DNA of 64,000 nucleotides from an uncultured Lachnoanaerobaculum sp. Lineage in GTDB: Bacteria > Bacillota > Clostridia > Lachnospirales > Lachnospiraceae. Location: assembly GCF_938015485.1 (NCBI RefSeq), contig NZ_CALLVU010000057.1, forward strand, positions 36,353-100,352, read 5' to 3'. How positions within the stretch are numbered: position 1 is the stretch's first letter; each line of letters opens with the position of its first letter. The notes beneath the pieces were generated by a model, which saw only the letters and a program-made list of their open reading frames with translations, was not told the DNA's origin and did not search any database. Positions 36,044-44,444 of this stretch are shown here, in pieces. The translations under genes and the position numbers were made by a program.

Positions 36044-37009
36044 TCAAACTACAATAACAATTTTACCATTTGTCCTATGTTTATCCAAATCAATCAGAGC
36101 TTCTCTGATATTTTCAAATTTATAGCTGTTACCGATAAGTGGCTTTAGATGTTGATTATCTATAAATGCAAATATATCTTTCAAATCTTTTGCAGTCGGG
36201 TAATTCGAATGAAATCCTGTCAAATATGCCCCATTTGGTATCTGTGTGATAGGATAGAATTCAGGTATTGCAAACCCGCCAAGCACTCCCGTCTGACATA
36301 CAATTCCACCATTTGTAAGACAACTTAAGCTGTCAACTACAGTACGACCACCAATCAGCTCAAGTACTTTTGTCACTCCACTTACCTTATTTCTTATACT
36401 GCCATCCGACAAATCACCTTTATCAAGAATACACTCATCAGCACCTGCATCTTTTAGCAGTTGAAGTTTTGATGACCTATGTGTTGTCGCTACAACCTTG
36501 CAACCCAATGCTTTGGCAATCTGAATTGACGCATACCCAAGTGCACAGCTACCGCCTCTAACCAAAAGTTTATCATCGGACTCCAGCCTTAGTCCCTCAA
36601 ACAGTGACCCCCATGCTGTATAATATGTCTCCGGCACTGCTGCCATCTCTTCCCAACTAAGTCTTGTTTCTATTGTAAATACATGACTGACAGGAAGTAG
36701 TGCATATTCTGCATAACTTCCATCAAAACTTCTTCCCATTCCGCCCATAAGGGAAGCTACTTTCTGTCCTTTTGGCAATCCTGAATCTGAAGGGTCCTCA
36801 ATAAATCCGACACATTCAATTCCCGGAATAACAGGCTTTTTTATATAATCTCTTTCTATTTCATATTCCCTAAGAATCTGTTCAGAATGATTCAGACCGA
36901 AAGCCATTATCTTTACAAGAACCCATCCGGATTTAACCTTCGGTATTGGAACCTCCTTAAGAAATATATCCTCTGCCTTTGTAGGCTTATCAATTACAAC
37001 TGCTCTCAT
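36044..37009 (-). CDS. Quinone-oxidoreductase-type medium-chain dehydrogenase
   Basis: The 321-residue protein has a GroES-like N-terminal domain (VLVKIMAFGLNHSEQILRE, PVIPGIECVGF) and a Rossmann domain with SCALGYASIQIAKALG near residue 155. The catalytic-zinc GHE motif of alcohol dehydrogenases is missing, so it fits the zinc-free NADPH:quinone/enone reductase branch. It follows the flavin-type gene by 14 bases and is the last gene of the apparent ACGX peptide operon. Whether it acts on the peptide is unknown. Confidence 0.8.
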   Translation of the reverse strand: MRAVVIDKPTKAEDIFLKEVPIPKVKSGWVLVKIMAFGLNHSEQILREYEIERDYIKKPVIPGIECVGFIEDPSDSGLPKGQKVASLMGGMGRSFDGSYAEYALLPVSHVFTIETRLSWEEMAAVPETYYTAWGSLFEGLRLESDDKLLVRGGSCALGYASIQIAKALGCKVVATTHRSSKLQLLKDAGADECILDKGDLSDGSIRNKVSGVTKVLELIGGRTVVDSLSCLTNGGIVCQTGVLGGFAIPEFYPITQIPNGAYLTGFHSNYPTAKDLKDIFAFIDNQHLKPLIGNSYKFENIREALIDLDKHRTNGKIVIVV

Positions 37010-37023
37010 ATTTGCTCATATAC

Positions 37024-37512
37024 CTAATCAAATTTATTAGAAAGATCCCAGTGATGATTTCCAAGTTCTTTTACAAATATTGCAAAATCAGACTTACATT
37101 CAGTCAGATAGTATGCAATAACATGGGATCTGTTATTTCCAAACTGTGATGTGAGGACCTCGCTATTTTCAAAACATCTGTTTATAATGTCCTCATCATA
37201 TACAAAATTTACTTTTCCTGTTACTGTCAGGTAACTCATTGTTTCCTGATCTCCGATGCAAAGTGTAATATATGGATACGCCTGCATCTCCTTATATGAG
37301 GTATAAAAGTCTAATGTATCAAAATACAACACTCCATCTTCCTCGAATTTATATTCAATCGGTCTGATTTTTGGTTTGCCGTCCAGACCAAGTGTTGTTG
37401 CATATTGCATAGGCCAGTAATTCAGTAGTGAAGTAACTGTGCCGATACCGTCTTCATAATCAAGTGACTGTAAATATCTCATTGTATTTTTTGTCTTTTT
37501 TTTCGATATCAT
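37024..37512 (-). CDS. Pyridoxamine-phosphate-oxidase-fold flavoprotein in ACGX operon
   Basis: The 162-residue split-barrel protein has the FMN-binding pattern MQYATTLGLDGKPKIRPIEY followed by FEEDGVLYFDT. Such proteins reduce or oxidise small molecules with FMN or F420-type cofactors. It starts 4 bases after the radical SAM gene stop, so co-expression with the peptide maturase is very likely. A redox step on the modified peptide or its release product is a reasonable but untested idea. Confidence 0.77.
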   Translation of the reverse strand: MISKKKTKNTMRYLQSLDYEDGIGTVTSLLNYWPMQYATTLGLDGKPKIRPIEYKFEEDGVLYFDTLDFYTSYKEMQAYPYITLCIGDQETMSYLTVTGKVNFVYDEDIINRCFENSEVLTSQFGNNRSHVIAYYLTECKSDFAIFVKELGNHHWDLSNKFD

Positions 37513-37516
37513 TGTC

Positions 37517-38572
37517 TTACAATAATTCTCCGGTCAAATCATTCTTTTCTTTCCAACACTGAGGATCTGCCGCATAAAATGAACCGTTTGTGCCCTCTGC
37601 TACAGCAGGGCATCCCCTACACCATGCAAGAAGCTCACATTTACTGCATTTACTGAACTTATCATATTCTCGATAGTTATCCAGTGAACTGACCCATACC
37701 TTTGCCAGTCGATCCTTAAACACATCACCAACCTTGCTCTGTGCAACTCGTCGGCAAGCATATATATCACCTGTCGGTAAAATTGTAATATGGCAGTTTC
37801 CACAATTACATCCGTTGTAAATCATTCCCTCCTGTGCATACTCGGGAATTTTAAATTCTCCGATCTCATACTGATATAGCGTCCACAAATGATCTTTACG
37901 ATTAAAATATGTATTACAGTCTTGAGCCTCATAGTATTTAAATTTAGCATCAATAGCTGACAAGCTTTCCCTATACTCTTGTGCAGTCATAGATGCATCC
38001 AAATCTCCACCACTTGGAACATATCTTGAGAATGAGAAAATATTAACTCCTGTATTTACAACAGCATCTATAATATCGGGAACCTCATTGCGATTTGTTT
38101 TAGAAACTGTAGTCATAATAACACTTCGAATACCTGCCTTATTAAGGCATCCTATTTTCTCAAGTGTACAGTCATAGGATCCGGGCTTTCTAAACCAATC
38201 ATGAGTTTCTCTAATACCGTCAATAGACATCTGATATTTTTCACATCCATACTCTTTCAACTTCTTACATACATCATCGTTTAGATGAAAGGGATTTCCC
38301 ATAATTGTAAACTTGACATTATTTTCTCTAAAGAACTCTAAAAGCTTCCAAAAATCAGGATGGAGAATCGGATCACCGCCTATTAAGTAAAAATAAGGTG
38401 TACGACCATATGTCTCACAAAAGTCCAAACAATTATTAAATGTATCTTGCATTTCCTGCCATGACATAGACTTTAGACAATTATAATTGCCTCCGGAAAA
38501 AATATAGCAGTGCTTACATCTTTGATCACATTCATCTGTTATATGCCACTGAAATGAAAAATATGGCTTCAT
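37517..38572 (-). CDS. Radical SAM/SPASM peptide maturase, ACGX type
   Basis: The 351-residue enzyme has the radical SAM CxxxCxxC cluster at Cys15, Cys19 and Cys22 (ECDQRCKHC). A C-terminal SPASM region has many Cys residues (CNCGNC, CSKCELLAWCRGC and a final PQCW) that should hold two further [4Fe-4S] clusters. The neighbouring small gene encodes an Ala-Cys-Gly-repeat peptide, the substrate expected for this family, known from genome mining as the ACGX system. GGAGGAG precedes the ATG. The expected modification is a thioether or a related crosslink at Cys; this is inferred from related SPASM maturases. Confidence 0.9.
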   Translation of the reverse strand: MKPYFSFQWHITDECDQRCKHCYIFSGGNYNCLKSMSWQEMQDTFNNCLDFCETYGRTPYFYLIGGDPILHPDFWKLLEFFRENNVKFTIMGNPFHLNDDVCKKLKEYGCEKYQMSIDGIRETHDWFRKPGSYDCTLEKIGCLNKAGIRSVIMTTVSKTNRNEVPDIIDAVVNTGVNIFSFSRYVPSGGDLDASMTAQEYRESLSAIDAKFKYYEAQDCNTYFNRKDHLWTLYQYEIGEFKIPEYAQEGMIYNGCNCGNCHITILPTGDIYACRRVAQSKVGDVFKDRLAKVWVSSLDNYREYDKFSKCSKCELLAWCRGCPAVAEGTNGSFYAADPQCWKEKNDLTGELL

Positions 38573-38606
38573 GATTTCTCCTCCATCCCTTTACTGTTGC
38601 TAATAC

Positions 38607-38813
38607 TTACTTGTCAGAAGCTCCACATGCTGTTCCACACGCTGAAGGCTTATCGGCTGCTCCACATGCTGCTTGTGCTTCTGAAGGCTTATCGGCCGCT
38701 CCACATGCTGCTTGTGCTTCTGTTTTATTGTCAGATGCTCCACACGCTGTTCCACATGCTGACTGTGCATTTACTTCCTTCTCATTCCATCCAAATAAAT
38801 TATTTAATGACAT
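38607..38813 (-). CDS. ACGX-repeat RiPP precursor peptide
   Basis: The 68-residue peptide has a leader-like MSLNNLFGWNEKEVNAQ followed by six Ala-Cys-Gly motifs: a SACGTACGASD block, two copies of a 13-residue unit (EAQAACGAADKPS) and a final SACGTACGASD block. All six cysteines sit in ACG. The ATG at 38813 has AAAGGA eight bases upstream; one at 38819 lies too close to it. It stands 34 bases upstream of the radical SAM gene. The repeated Cys residues are the probable modification sites. The gene is easily missed because of its size. Confidence 0.9.
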   Translation of the reverse strand: MSLNNLFGWNEKEVNAQSACGTACGASDNKTEAQAACGAADKPSEAQAACGAADKPSACGTACGASDK

Positions 38814-38827
38814 TTTCATTTCCTTTC

Positions 38828-38842
38828 TGCAGCCTTGCTGCA
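38828..38842 (-). promoter_or_regulatory. Hairpin next to the ACGX precursor ribosome binding site
   Basis: TGCAGC-AAG-GCTGCA on the minus strand forms a compact hairpin just before AAAGGA of the precursor gene. It could modulate translation or stabilise the leader. Confidence 0.35.
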
Positions 38843-38952
38843 ATGCTTTTTTTGTTTGCAATATAATATTAACAACAATATACTTCTCTGTGAAATGAAT
38901 ATATGTTATTATTTATAACTAATAGGAATAAATGTAAATAGAGGTTTAACCA

Positions 38953-39855
38953 ATGAATATAGATCAATTAGAATGTTTTATCAGTCTTGCCAATACACTA
39001 AATTACATGAAGACATCAGAGACACTTGGACTGACACAGCCGGCTGTCACAAAACAGATTCAAGCCCTTGAAAATGAGCTTGAATGTAAACTCTTTAATA
39101 GAACCACAAGGTCGGTAACTTTGACTAATGTAGGTGCCGCCTTTTTATCAGATGCCAATATCATGATTGACACATATTATCATTCTATGGATCGTATAAA
39201 AAGCTTTCAAAGAAAAGCAAGCCACTCACTTAGAATCGGATATATGGACCCTCATACTATAAATATTATCAGTCAAATTCTTAAGTCTGTACTGTTATCT
39301 CATCCAAATGTTATTCCTGAGTTTAGAAATAATCAGACAGATGCCAACTTAAGCCATCTGGTAAACAATCAGCTTGACCTTATTATAGGTATGAAGGATG
39401 CGAAATTTAAAGATGCGGATATAGCTTTCACACATTTGCGTGATGAATATTTTTTTGTTGTAATGAAAAATGATCTCCCCTTAGCTAAAGTATTAAAAGA
39501 CTCCGGTAAAACTTCTGTTACAACAAGGGATTTATGGAATATGCATCAAATTATTTCAATTCCTCCATATCTCTTAAAAAACTTTTTTTCAAGAGGACAC
39601 CGTATTCTTCCTGTAAATGATAATGTAGACAATGCAATTTGCTCTGATTCAAACGAAGCTTATGGGCTTCTTTTAGCAGGCTTTGGCTATGCCTACATCC
39701 CTGAACATGAGATTATTGAGCATCCTGATTTGAAAGTTTTTGCATGGGAAGAATCTCCTCATGCTCCATTCGGTATCTACAGTAAGGCGTCTGTACTTAA
39801 AGACAAAACATCCCCTGAATTTACCTTTATTCATAATGCAAAAGAAACCTTATAG
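38953..39855 (+). CDS. LysR-family transcriptional regulator, divergent from ACGX genes
   Basis: The 300-residue protein has an N-terminal winged helix (YMKTSETLGLTQPAVTKQIQ) and a substrate-binding domain starting near residue 90. LysR proteins commonly control the divergent operon, here the ACGX peptide genes, using the 139-base shared promoter region. The effector is unknown. It is convergent with the flavoprotein-ferredoxin gene. Confidence 0.88.
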   Translation: MNIDQLECFISLANTLNYMKTSETLGLTQPAVTKQIQALENELECKLFNRTTRSVTLTNVGAAFLSDANIMIDTYYHSMDRIKSFQRKASHSLRIGYMDPHTINIISQILKSVLLSHPNVIPEFRNNQTDANLSHLVNNQLDLIIGMKDAKFKDADIAFTHLRDEYFFVVMKNDLPLAKVLKDSGKTSVTTRDLWNMHQIISIPPYLLKNFFSRGHRILPVNDNVDNAICSDSNEAYGLLLAGFGYAYIPEHEIIEHPDLKVFAWEESPHAPFGIYSKASVLKDKTSPEFTFIHNAKETL

Positions 39856-39890
39856 TATCGTTATAACCGATAAAAATTTTTTCTCCACTT

Positions 39891-40514
39891 TTACACTCTA
39901 TCCACTGCACCAACCGAACAAACCGTTAAGCAGTTACCACAATGCAGACAATGCTTATTCTCAATTACATAGGGTATGGTCTCTTGGTTAATGCAATCTT
40001 GTGGACAAACTTCCACACACTTACCACATCCGATACAATCATCCGTAATAAAATAGCCTTTCATTTCATCTTTTTCAGCTCCAAAAGAAAAATTTGCTCT
40101 CTCTATCGGTTTTTTAGATAAGTCAAACCATTCTCCTGTACCTTCATAAATTTGAAATACTGTCAGGGCTTTTCTTGATTCAGCAGTTGGATATATTTGA
40201 TACATATATTGATTCTTTTCAAATAATCCAGGGATTTTTTCATATCCAAGTTCTCTAACTTTTCCTCTTACAGATACCGCCACTCGTGACATTGTATCCT
40301 CACCTTTCATCGCTGTAAATGCAAGAAATCTCCTGTCCGATAATCTATCATATAAGTTTTTACCTTTTGCGGTCAAAAAATATAAACTTGAATCATCTGC
40401 ATCCATCATATCAATAGCCGCTGTAACCGGAAGACCTTCGCTATCTACAGTAGCAACTATGACTGTATGAATTTCATCTACTATATATTTCAAATAATTC
40501 TTCGCTTCCATCAT
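39891..40514 (-). CDS. PNPOx-fold flavoprotein fused to two [4Fe-4S] clusters
   Basis: Residues 1-140 form a pyridoxamine-oxidase-type flavin domain. The C-terminal 60 residues carry two CxxCxxCxxxC-type motifs (CIGCGKCVEVCPQDC and CLHCGNCLTVCS) of a bacterial ferredoxin. The fusion allows electron flow between iron-sulfur clusters and a flavin-bound substrate. It follows the NTF2-like gene by 49 bases and probably shares its transcript. The substrate is unknown. Confidence 0.85.
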   Translation of the reverse strand: MMEAKNYLKYIVDEIHTVIVATVDSEGLPVTAAIDMMDADDSSLYFLTAKGKNLYDRLSDRRFLAFTAMKGEDTMSRVAVSVRGKVRELGYEKIPGLFEKNQYMYQIYPTAESRKALTVFQIYEGTGEWFDLSKKPIERANFSFGAEKDEMKGYFITDDCIGCGKCVEVCPQDCINQETIPYVIENKHCLHCGNCLTVCSVGAVDRV

Positions 40515-40563
40515 AATTTTCCTGTACCCCTTGCTACGTTATATTGTAATATCAAAAGTTACA

Positions 40564-41334
40564 TTAGAACTTTCCATTCTGATTTTTCCAAGTCGTTTTG
40601 TCAGCTATGGTTTCCATAACATCCCAGTGTTCTGCAATTTTCCCATTTTCCACACGGAACAAATCATAGAATGATGTTGCTACACCCCCAAATGTTCCTT
40701 CGCTTACTGCAAGTGCATAATCTCCATCAGCCAATACAAAATAAGTCTTATTATATATCATCTGTATTCCCTGTTTTGCCAACGCTTCAAGTGCAGCACC
40801 AAGCCCTGAAAGTCCGTCAGCAATTGCTGTATTGTGCTGAATATAATTATCTCCATCAAAGTATGAAGTGAGCCTATCAGGATTTTCTCCACGAAGGACA
40901 TCTCCTACAAATCCCTCTACAACCTTTCTTGTATCTTCCTTATCCACATCTTTCTTCTCTAAGTTGCCGTCAATCTGTGTATGTCCTGACGGATTAGGTT
41001 CCGTTTTTGTAGCCAGATTGTCCCAGTGTTCTGCAATCTTTCCTTCTGAGTCAAATCTGAAAATATCAAATGCTACCTGCTCTCCTGCTCCTGCAAAATT
41101 ATATATCGTCTGTAAGAATACCTTATCGCCATCTTCAAATGCACGAACATTATTAACAGTTGTTTTAACCGGGGCAGAAGCAAGAAATTCCACAGCACCT
41201 ACAAAGGCATCTCTTCCTGTTCCATAAGCAAGATTATGTTGAATATAACCCTCTGCAAGAAGTTCCCTTGCCTTCATTGTATCTCCTGATGCAAATGTGC
41301 TAATAAGTGCCAATGCTTTCTCTTTGTTTGCCAT
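40564..41334 (-). CDS. Tandem SnoaL/NTF2-like domain protein
   Basis: The 256-residue protein consists of two SnoaL-like cone-fold domains (about 1-115 and 130-250). Each has the YIQHN motif and ends in an EHWD motif (GKIAEHWDNL and GKIAEHWDVM). Such proteins are small-molecule isomerases, hydrolases or dehydratases, or simple binders. The duplication is unusual but occurs in Firmicutes. It lies upstream of the flavoprotein-ferredoxin gene; a palindrome at 41415 may control both. Confidence 0.8.
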   Translation of the reverse strand: MANKEKALALISTFASGDTMKARELLAEGYIQHNLAYGTGRDAFVGAVEFLASAPVKTTVNNVRAFEDGDKVFLQTIYNFAGAGEQVAFDIFRFDSEGKIAEHWDNLATKTEPNPSGHTQIDGNLEKKDVDKEDTRKVVEGFVGDVLRGENPDRLTSYFDGDNYIQHNTAIADGLSGLGAALEALAKQGIQMIYNKTYFVLADGDYALAVSEGTFGGVATSFYDLFRVENGKIAEHWDVMETIADKTTWKNQNGKF

Positions 41335-41414
41335 GATAATTTCCTCCTGAATTTGATCTATTGTATTGATGTAACCTTTATTATTTCATCTTGTGAACTT
41401 ATATTATCACTGTA

Positions 41415-41441
41415 TAGATGTAATGTCAATAGTTACATCTA
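41415..41441. promoter_or_regulatory. Palindromic operator candidate upstream of the NTF2-like gene
   Basis: TAGATGTAA and TTACATCTA are perfect inverted arms with a 9-base spacer. A further GATGTAAC half-site lies at about 41368. A T-run after the second arm means a plus-strand terminator is an alternative. Confidence 0.45.
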
Positions 41442-41722
41442 TTTTTTTTACGATATACTTGAAAATTGTAAGGAAATGAAATCAAACTATAAGAATAACG
41501 AAATTACAAAAGAAGTATTGAAAAGTGAACTATCCCGACAGTATGAAAAGATTGTATTCCCTTTGAATAAAATAATGTAAGGTTCTACAGAGGTGGTATC
41601 AGAGCAAAAGTTTCTTTCGGTATAAATAAGCACAGAAAAAGCACATATCTGAAAGATTATAAGTCTTAAAGTTATGTGCCTTGTTTTATACCATTCAATG
41701 ATTTATACAACCCGGGATTTAT
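41442..41722. other. Gene-poor stretch with a possible gene tail and a hairpin
   Basis: A short plus-strand frame at 41476-41580 (MKSNYKNNEITKEVLK at the start) has AGGA too close to its ATG and may be the tail of a lost gene. The rest holds a hairpin at 41638-41685 and nothing else I can support. Confidence 0.4.
41638..41685. terminator. Hairpin terminator of the AAGCACATA family
   Basis: GCACATA pairs with TATGTGC around an AAGATTATAAGTCTT inner stem and is followed by CTTGTTTT. It shares most of its length with 34620-34662. Confidence 0.65.
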
Positions 41723-42028
41723 TTAATAATTCTTTTCAAATACTTCGCATAACATAGGGGCTTGTTCATAAAAATTTTTGCCGAGCGATTTATATTCTTC
41801 ACAAAAGAATTTGTCGTGAACCTCTTTCCAATAGCGATAGCTTCTGTCACCTTTACCTTCATGCCATGCATGTTCCGGTGTAATTAAGTTATAAGGCATG
41901 ATATATACTACCTTTGTTTGAGTAATACACACAGGCTCTCCCGAGCCGTTGGGAATAATATTATATTCTCCCACCTGTGGAATATGCTCTTCGGCTTCAT
42001 ATAGTTCATATGCTAGTCTATTTTCTTC
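41723..42028 (-). pseudogene. ASCH-domain protein fragment, N-terminus lost
   Basis: The open frame codes the C-terminal two-thirds of an ASCH domain (QVGEYNIIPNGSGEPVCITQ, HAWHEGKGDRSYRYW, ending LCEVFEKNY). The ASCH fold binds RNA or related ligands. The family's N-terminal 50 or so residues are missing. In this frame a TGA at 42029 closes the sequence, just where the GNAT gene ends at 42013. A deletion that joined the two genes explains the layout. A GTG at 41974 could still allow an 83-residue product. Confidence 0.65.
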
Positions 42029-42546
42029 TCAAATCTAAACATCCCATCTCTAAATTGTGAATCGATTTCTTCATCCATACTTTCCTTTTCGTTAGGATCG
42101 GGATGATGCTTATTAAAAAACTCTACAATGTGAAATCCACATCTGTTAACATAAAAATGAATATTGCGTTGTTCAAAATATGGGGTTACCGTCTCCCAAA
42201 TTTTTACTTTAGGATACATTTTTTCAATCTCACGCCATGCCGCATATCCAATTCCCCTACCGTGAACATTTGGAGCAACAAACAGCAAATCCAATTCACC
42301 TTTTTCACCCTTAACATTTATTACAATTCCACCGACTTTTTTATTATTGTAAATGATACGATAAGCCTTTCCGTCGGCAATAGAGCGTTCAATTGTCTTT
42401 CTTGAAATAATTTGTCCATCTTCTTCGAAGTGGTTATCTCTAAGACCAAACTCCACCATTGCACCATAATTGAATGCTTCCTGATTATCTAATATAAATT
42501 GCTCCCTATCATCTGATTTTAACTGTTCAAGAATAACATCACTCAT
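42013..42546 (-). CDS. GNAT-family N-acetyltransferase
   Basis: The 177-residue protein has the acetyl-CoA motif VHGRGIGYAAW near residue 94, preceded by the strand LDLLFVAPN and followed by the FYVNRCGFHIVEFF strand. Substrate is not predictable. Its 3' end overlaps a truncated ASCH frame by 16 bases, a likely deletion junction, so its last residues may have been altered. Confidence 0.85.
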   Translation of the reverse strand: MSDVILEQLKSDDREQFILDNQEAFNYGAMVEFGLRDNHFEEDGQIISRKTIERSIADGKAYRIIYNNKKVGGIVINVKGEKGELDLLFVAPNVHGRGIGYAAWREIEKMYPKVKIWETVTPYFEQRNIHFYVNRCGFHIVEFFNKHHPDPNEKESMDEEIDSQFRDGMFRFEKKID

Positions 42547-42842
42547 AAGTCATCCTCCAAAACTTCTAATTTGTACTAAAACCACTCTTAAATCTCCACA
42601 AATCCTTGTATTTAAATAGTTTGTGGCATTATATTATTTACTCCACCTATTTTAATTGTATTTTTTAACGATATTTTTCTATTTTGTTCCCACACTATAT
42701 TATACTAATTTTGATTACTGACGTACATATTCCAGTATAAAAATATAATAAGTAATGTTGTTCTTTATATTTTATGGCATCAGTTTATGAATAATAAATT
42801 GTAAAATAATTTTATTCAATAGTATTAATACCTAAAGCATAA
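42547..42842. other. AT-rich intergenic stretch
   Basis: About 300 bases without a convincing gene, hairpin or operator on either strand. Confidence 0.5.
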
Positions 42843-43040
42843 TCACCTTTCCTCAATCCTACAATTCTCAATTGCATACTCCAAAAATACACCAATAAGT
42901 TCATTACGGCTATGCCCCGTCTGTGTAGAAATATTATCAAGTTTTGAAACTATTTCTTCTTTAATGCGAATAGAGAATGTCCTATATCCATCGTCACCTT
43001 TTGCTCGTTTGGGTTTTATAATCAAATCTTTATTTGCCAT
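42843..43040 (-). CDS. Ribbon-helix-helix (CopG/Arc-like) protein
   Basis: The 65-residue protein has a basic N-terminus (MANKDLIIKPKRAKGDDG) and a ribbon-helix-helix core (RTFSIRIKEEIVSKLDNIST, then GHSRNELIGVFLEYAIE). Such proteins are typical accessory regulators of plasmids and integrative elements. ATG 43040 follows TAGGAGG. No partner gene is left next to it, which fits a decayed element. Confidence 0.8.
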   Translation of the reverse strand: MANKDLIIKPKRAKGDDGYRTFSIRIKEEIVSKLDNISTQTGHSRNELIGVFLEYAIENCRIEER

Positions 43041-43061
43041 ATATAACCACCTCCTAAACAT

Positions 43062-43318
43062 AGTCTATGTTTGAAAGGATGTTAAATATATGTTATAGTT
43101 TATGTTATAATTTATGTTTAATTCTGTGATGAGGTGATAGTATGATACTAAAGTAATAAAATTATGAAATAGTAAAAAAGGTCATGTGAGTAAATCTCTT
43201 ACTAATAACGATGCAGAATTTACCGCATGGAAATTGGTAAATGCACCGGCTAATATTGTCGAATATAGTGCTGATGAATAAAATGAAAGTTTTTAAGTTT
43301 AAAAGAAGGAGTTACTTT
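43062..43318 (+). other. Relic region with a short open frame
   Basis: A plus-strand frame from a GTG near 43187 codes about 31 residues (VSKSLTNNDAEFTAWKLVNA and 11 more) before TAA at 43279. It reads like the tail of a small accessory-element protein. No start signal is present. Confidence 0.35.
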
Positions 43319-43896
43319 ATGGAGAAGCATAGTGGTAAAATAATAGAATACTGTTGTTTCTCGGTGTATTCGTATATCTACAATACCACGATTATAGTCG
43401 TGGTGCATTCAAAATTGGGACTGTTACGGGTGGATTATTAATGGCTTCAGCAGTATATTTAATCTCATCACTCTTTGGGATACTGTTAAATCTTTCAGGT
43501 AACTATCTGATAGCTATTTTATGTACAGGTTCCTTTGCATTATTCTTAGCTTTTAAGCTTGATGAAATCATTGCTAAAGTTTCTTGGCTCAATGAAAATA
43601 TTGTTGCTACAGTGCTTATAATCGTTTCAATACTTTGTATTGTTAAGGATTTCTTTATTCTCAAGCCTAAACGAGTTAGCAATACTACCATCCCGGATGA
43701 TTCTATAAAAGTCGGTATATCTTTATGTGAAACCGCCCCTAACAAAGCTATGCGAGATAGTATAAAGTCTGACTCTCAATCAGTATTTAATCTTTCAAAT
43801 ATGCTTGAAGAGCAATGGGGCCGTAAACCCGCTTATGAAGAAGTTATGGACTATATAGACCATTTAGTTATTCCGGAAAATGAAGAATACCAATAA
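43319..43896 (+). pseudogene. Frameshifted small membrane protein
   Basis: ATG 43319 has AAGGAG seven bases upstream and codes MEKHSGKIIEYC, but that frame ends at 43439. The following frame is open from before 43354 to 43896 and continues as a membrane protein with three or four helices and a soluble C-terminal tail (EEQWGRKPAYEEVMDYIDHL). One indel near 43345-43355 would join them into one protein of about 190 residues. I do not recognise the family. Confidence 0.6.
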
Positions 43897-43957
43897 TATA
43901 TTTAGAGATTTTGAATACAGGCGCTATGTTATTGAACTATTAATATATTTAAACAAT

Positions 43958-44003
43958 AAGTCGTTGATTTTGATCTGATATCAAAAATCAACGACTTTCT
44001 TTT
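43958..44003 (+). terminator. Strong intrinsic terminator
   Basis: AAGTCGTTGATTTT and a near-perfect complement, AAAAATCAACGACTT, surround a short loop and are followed by TCTTTTCT. Confidence 0.85.
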
Positions 44004-44085
44004 CTCAATGTGAATGGCTGTTTCTTATTTCTTCTATGATCTGCTTTCGCCTTGAGTTTAAAAGTTTTTTATTTCACACTATTTA

Positions 44086-44121
44086 CAAAAAAGCCTCCCC
44101 ATAAAATGATGGAAGGCTTTC
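44086..44121 (-). terminator. Intrinsic terminator after the guaA unit
   Basis: On the minus strand AAAGCCTTCC pairs with GGGGAGGCTTT and a T-run follows, 20 bases past the small gene downstream of guaA. Confidence 0.8.
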
Positions 44122-44141
44122 TATTATTTAAATTTGTTAAT

Positions 44142-44432
44142 CTAATTTAAATCACTTTGAAAAATTGCAATTGACGGATAATGATTCAGCTCCTCAAGGT
44201 TAGTATCTAAAGGAACACTGTAAACCATAAAATATCTTTCGGGATATTTCGCCTCAAATTCCTCAATTTTCTTTACGACAAGCTCCTTGTTTTCAGATAC
44301 AAACATTACCGAAACCACACCTACTTTTTCTTCTGTATTCTCATTTTCTGACTTATCAACATAACCTGACAAAATTATTTTCAAAGAATCTTTACCATTC
44401 AACCCTTCTTTAATTAATTTTTCATCTGTCAT
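44142..44432 (-). CDS. Hypothetical protein downstream of guaA
   Basis: The 96-residue soluble protein has alternating strand/helix segments (KVGVVSVMFVSENKELVVKK, YFMVYSVPLDTNL) suggesting a ferredoxin-like alpha/beta fold. AAGGAAG precedes the ATG, 12 bases after guaA, so it is probably co-transcribed and ends at the shared terminator. Function unknown. Confidence 0.6.
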   Translation of the reverse strand: MTDEKLIKEGLNGKDSLKIILSGYVDKSENENTEEKVGVVSVMFVSENKELVVKKIEEFEAKYPERYFMVYSVPLDTNLEELNHYPSIAIFQSDLN

Positions 44433-44444
44433 CTTTTTCTTCCT

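Noticed and set aside
38622..38703. Short direct repeats as a possible CRISPR array
   Set aside because: The 39-base repeats are contiguous with no unique spacers and code a 13-residue peptide unit.
38597..38898. Plus-strand frames with His/Leu and Ala/Pro-rich repeats across the ACGX precursor
   Set aside because: They are the complement of the tandem repeat. The minus-strand frame has the ribosome binding site, the leader and the adjacent maturase.
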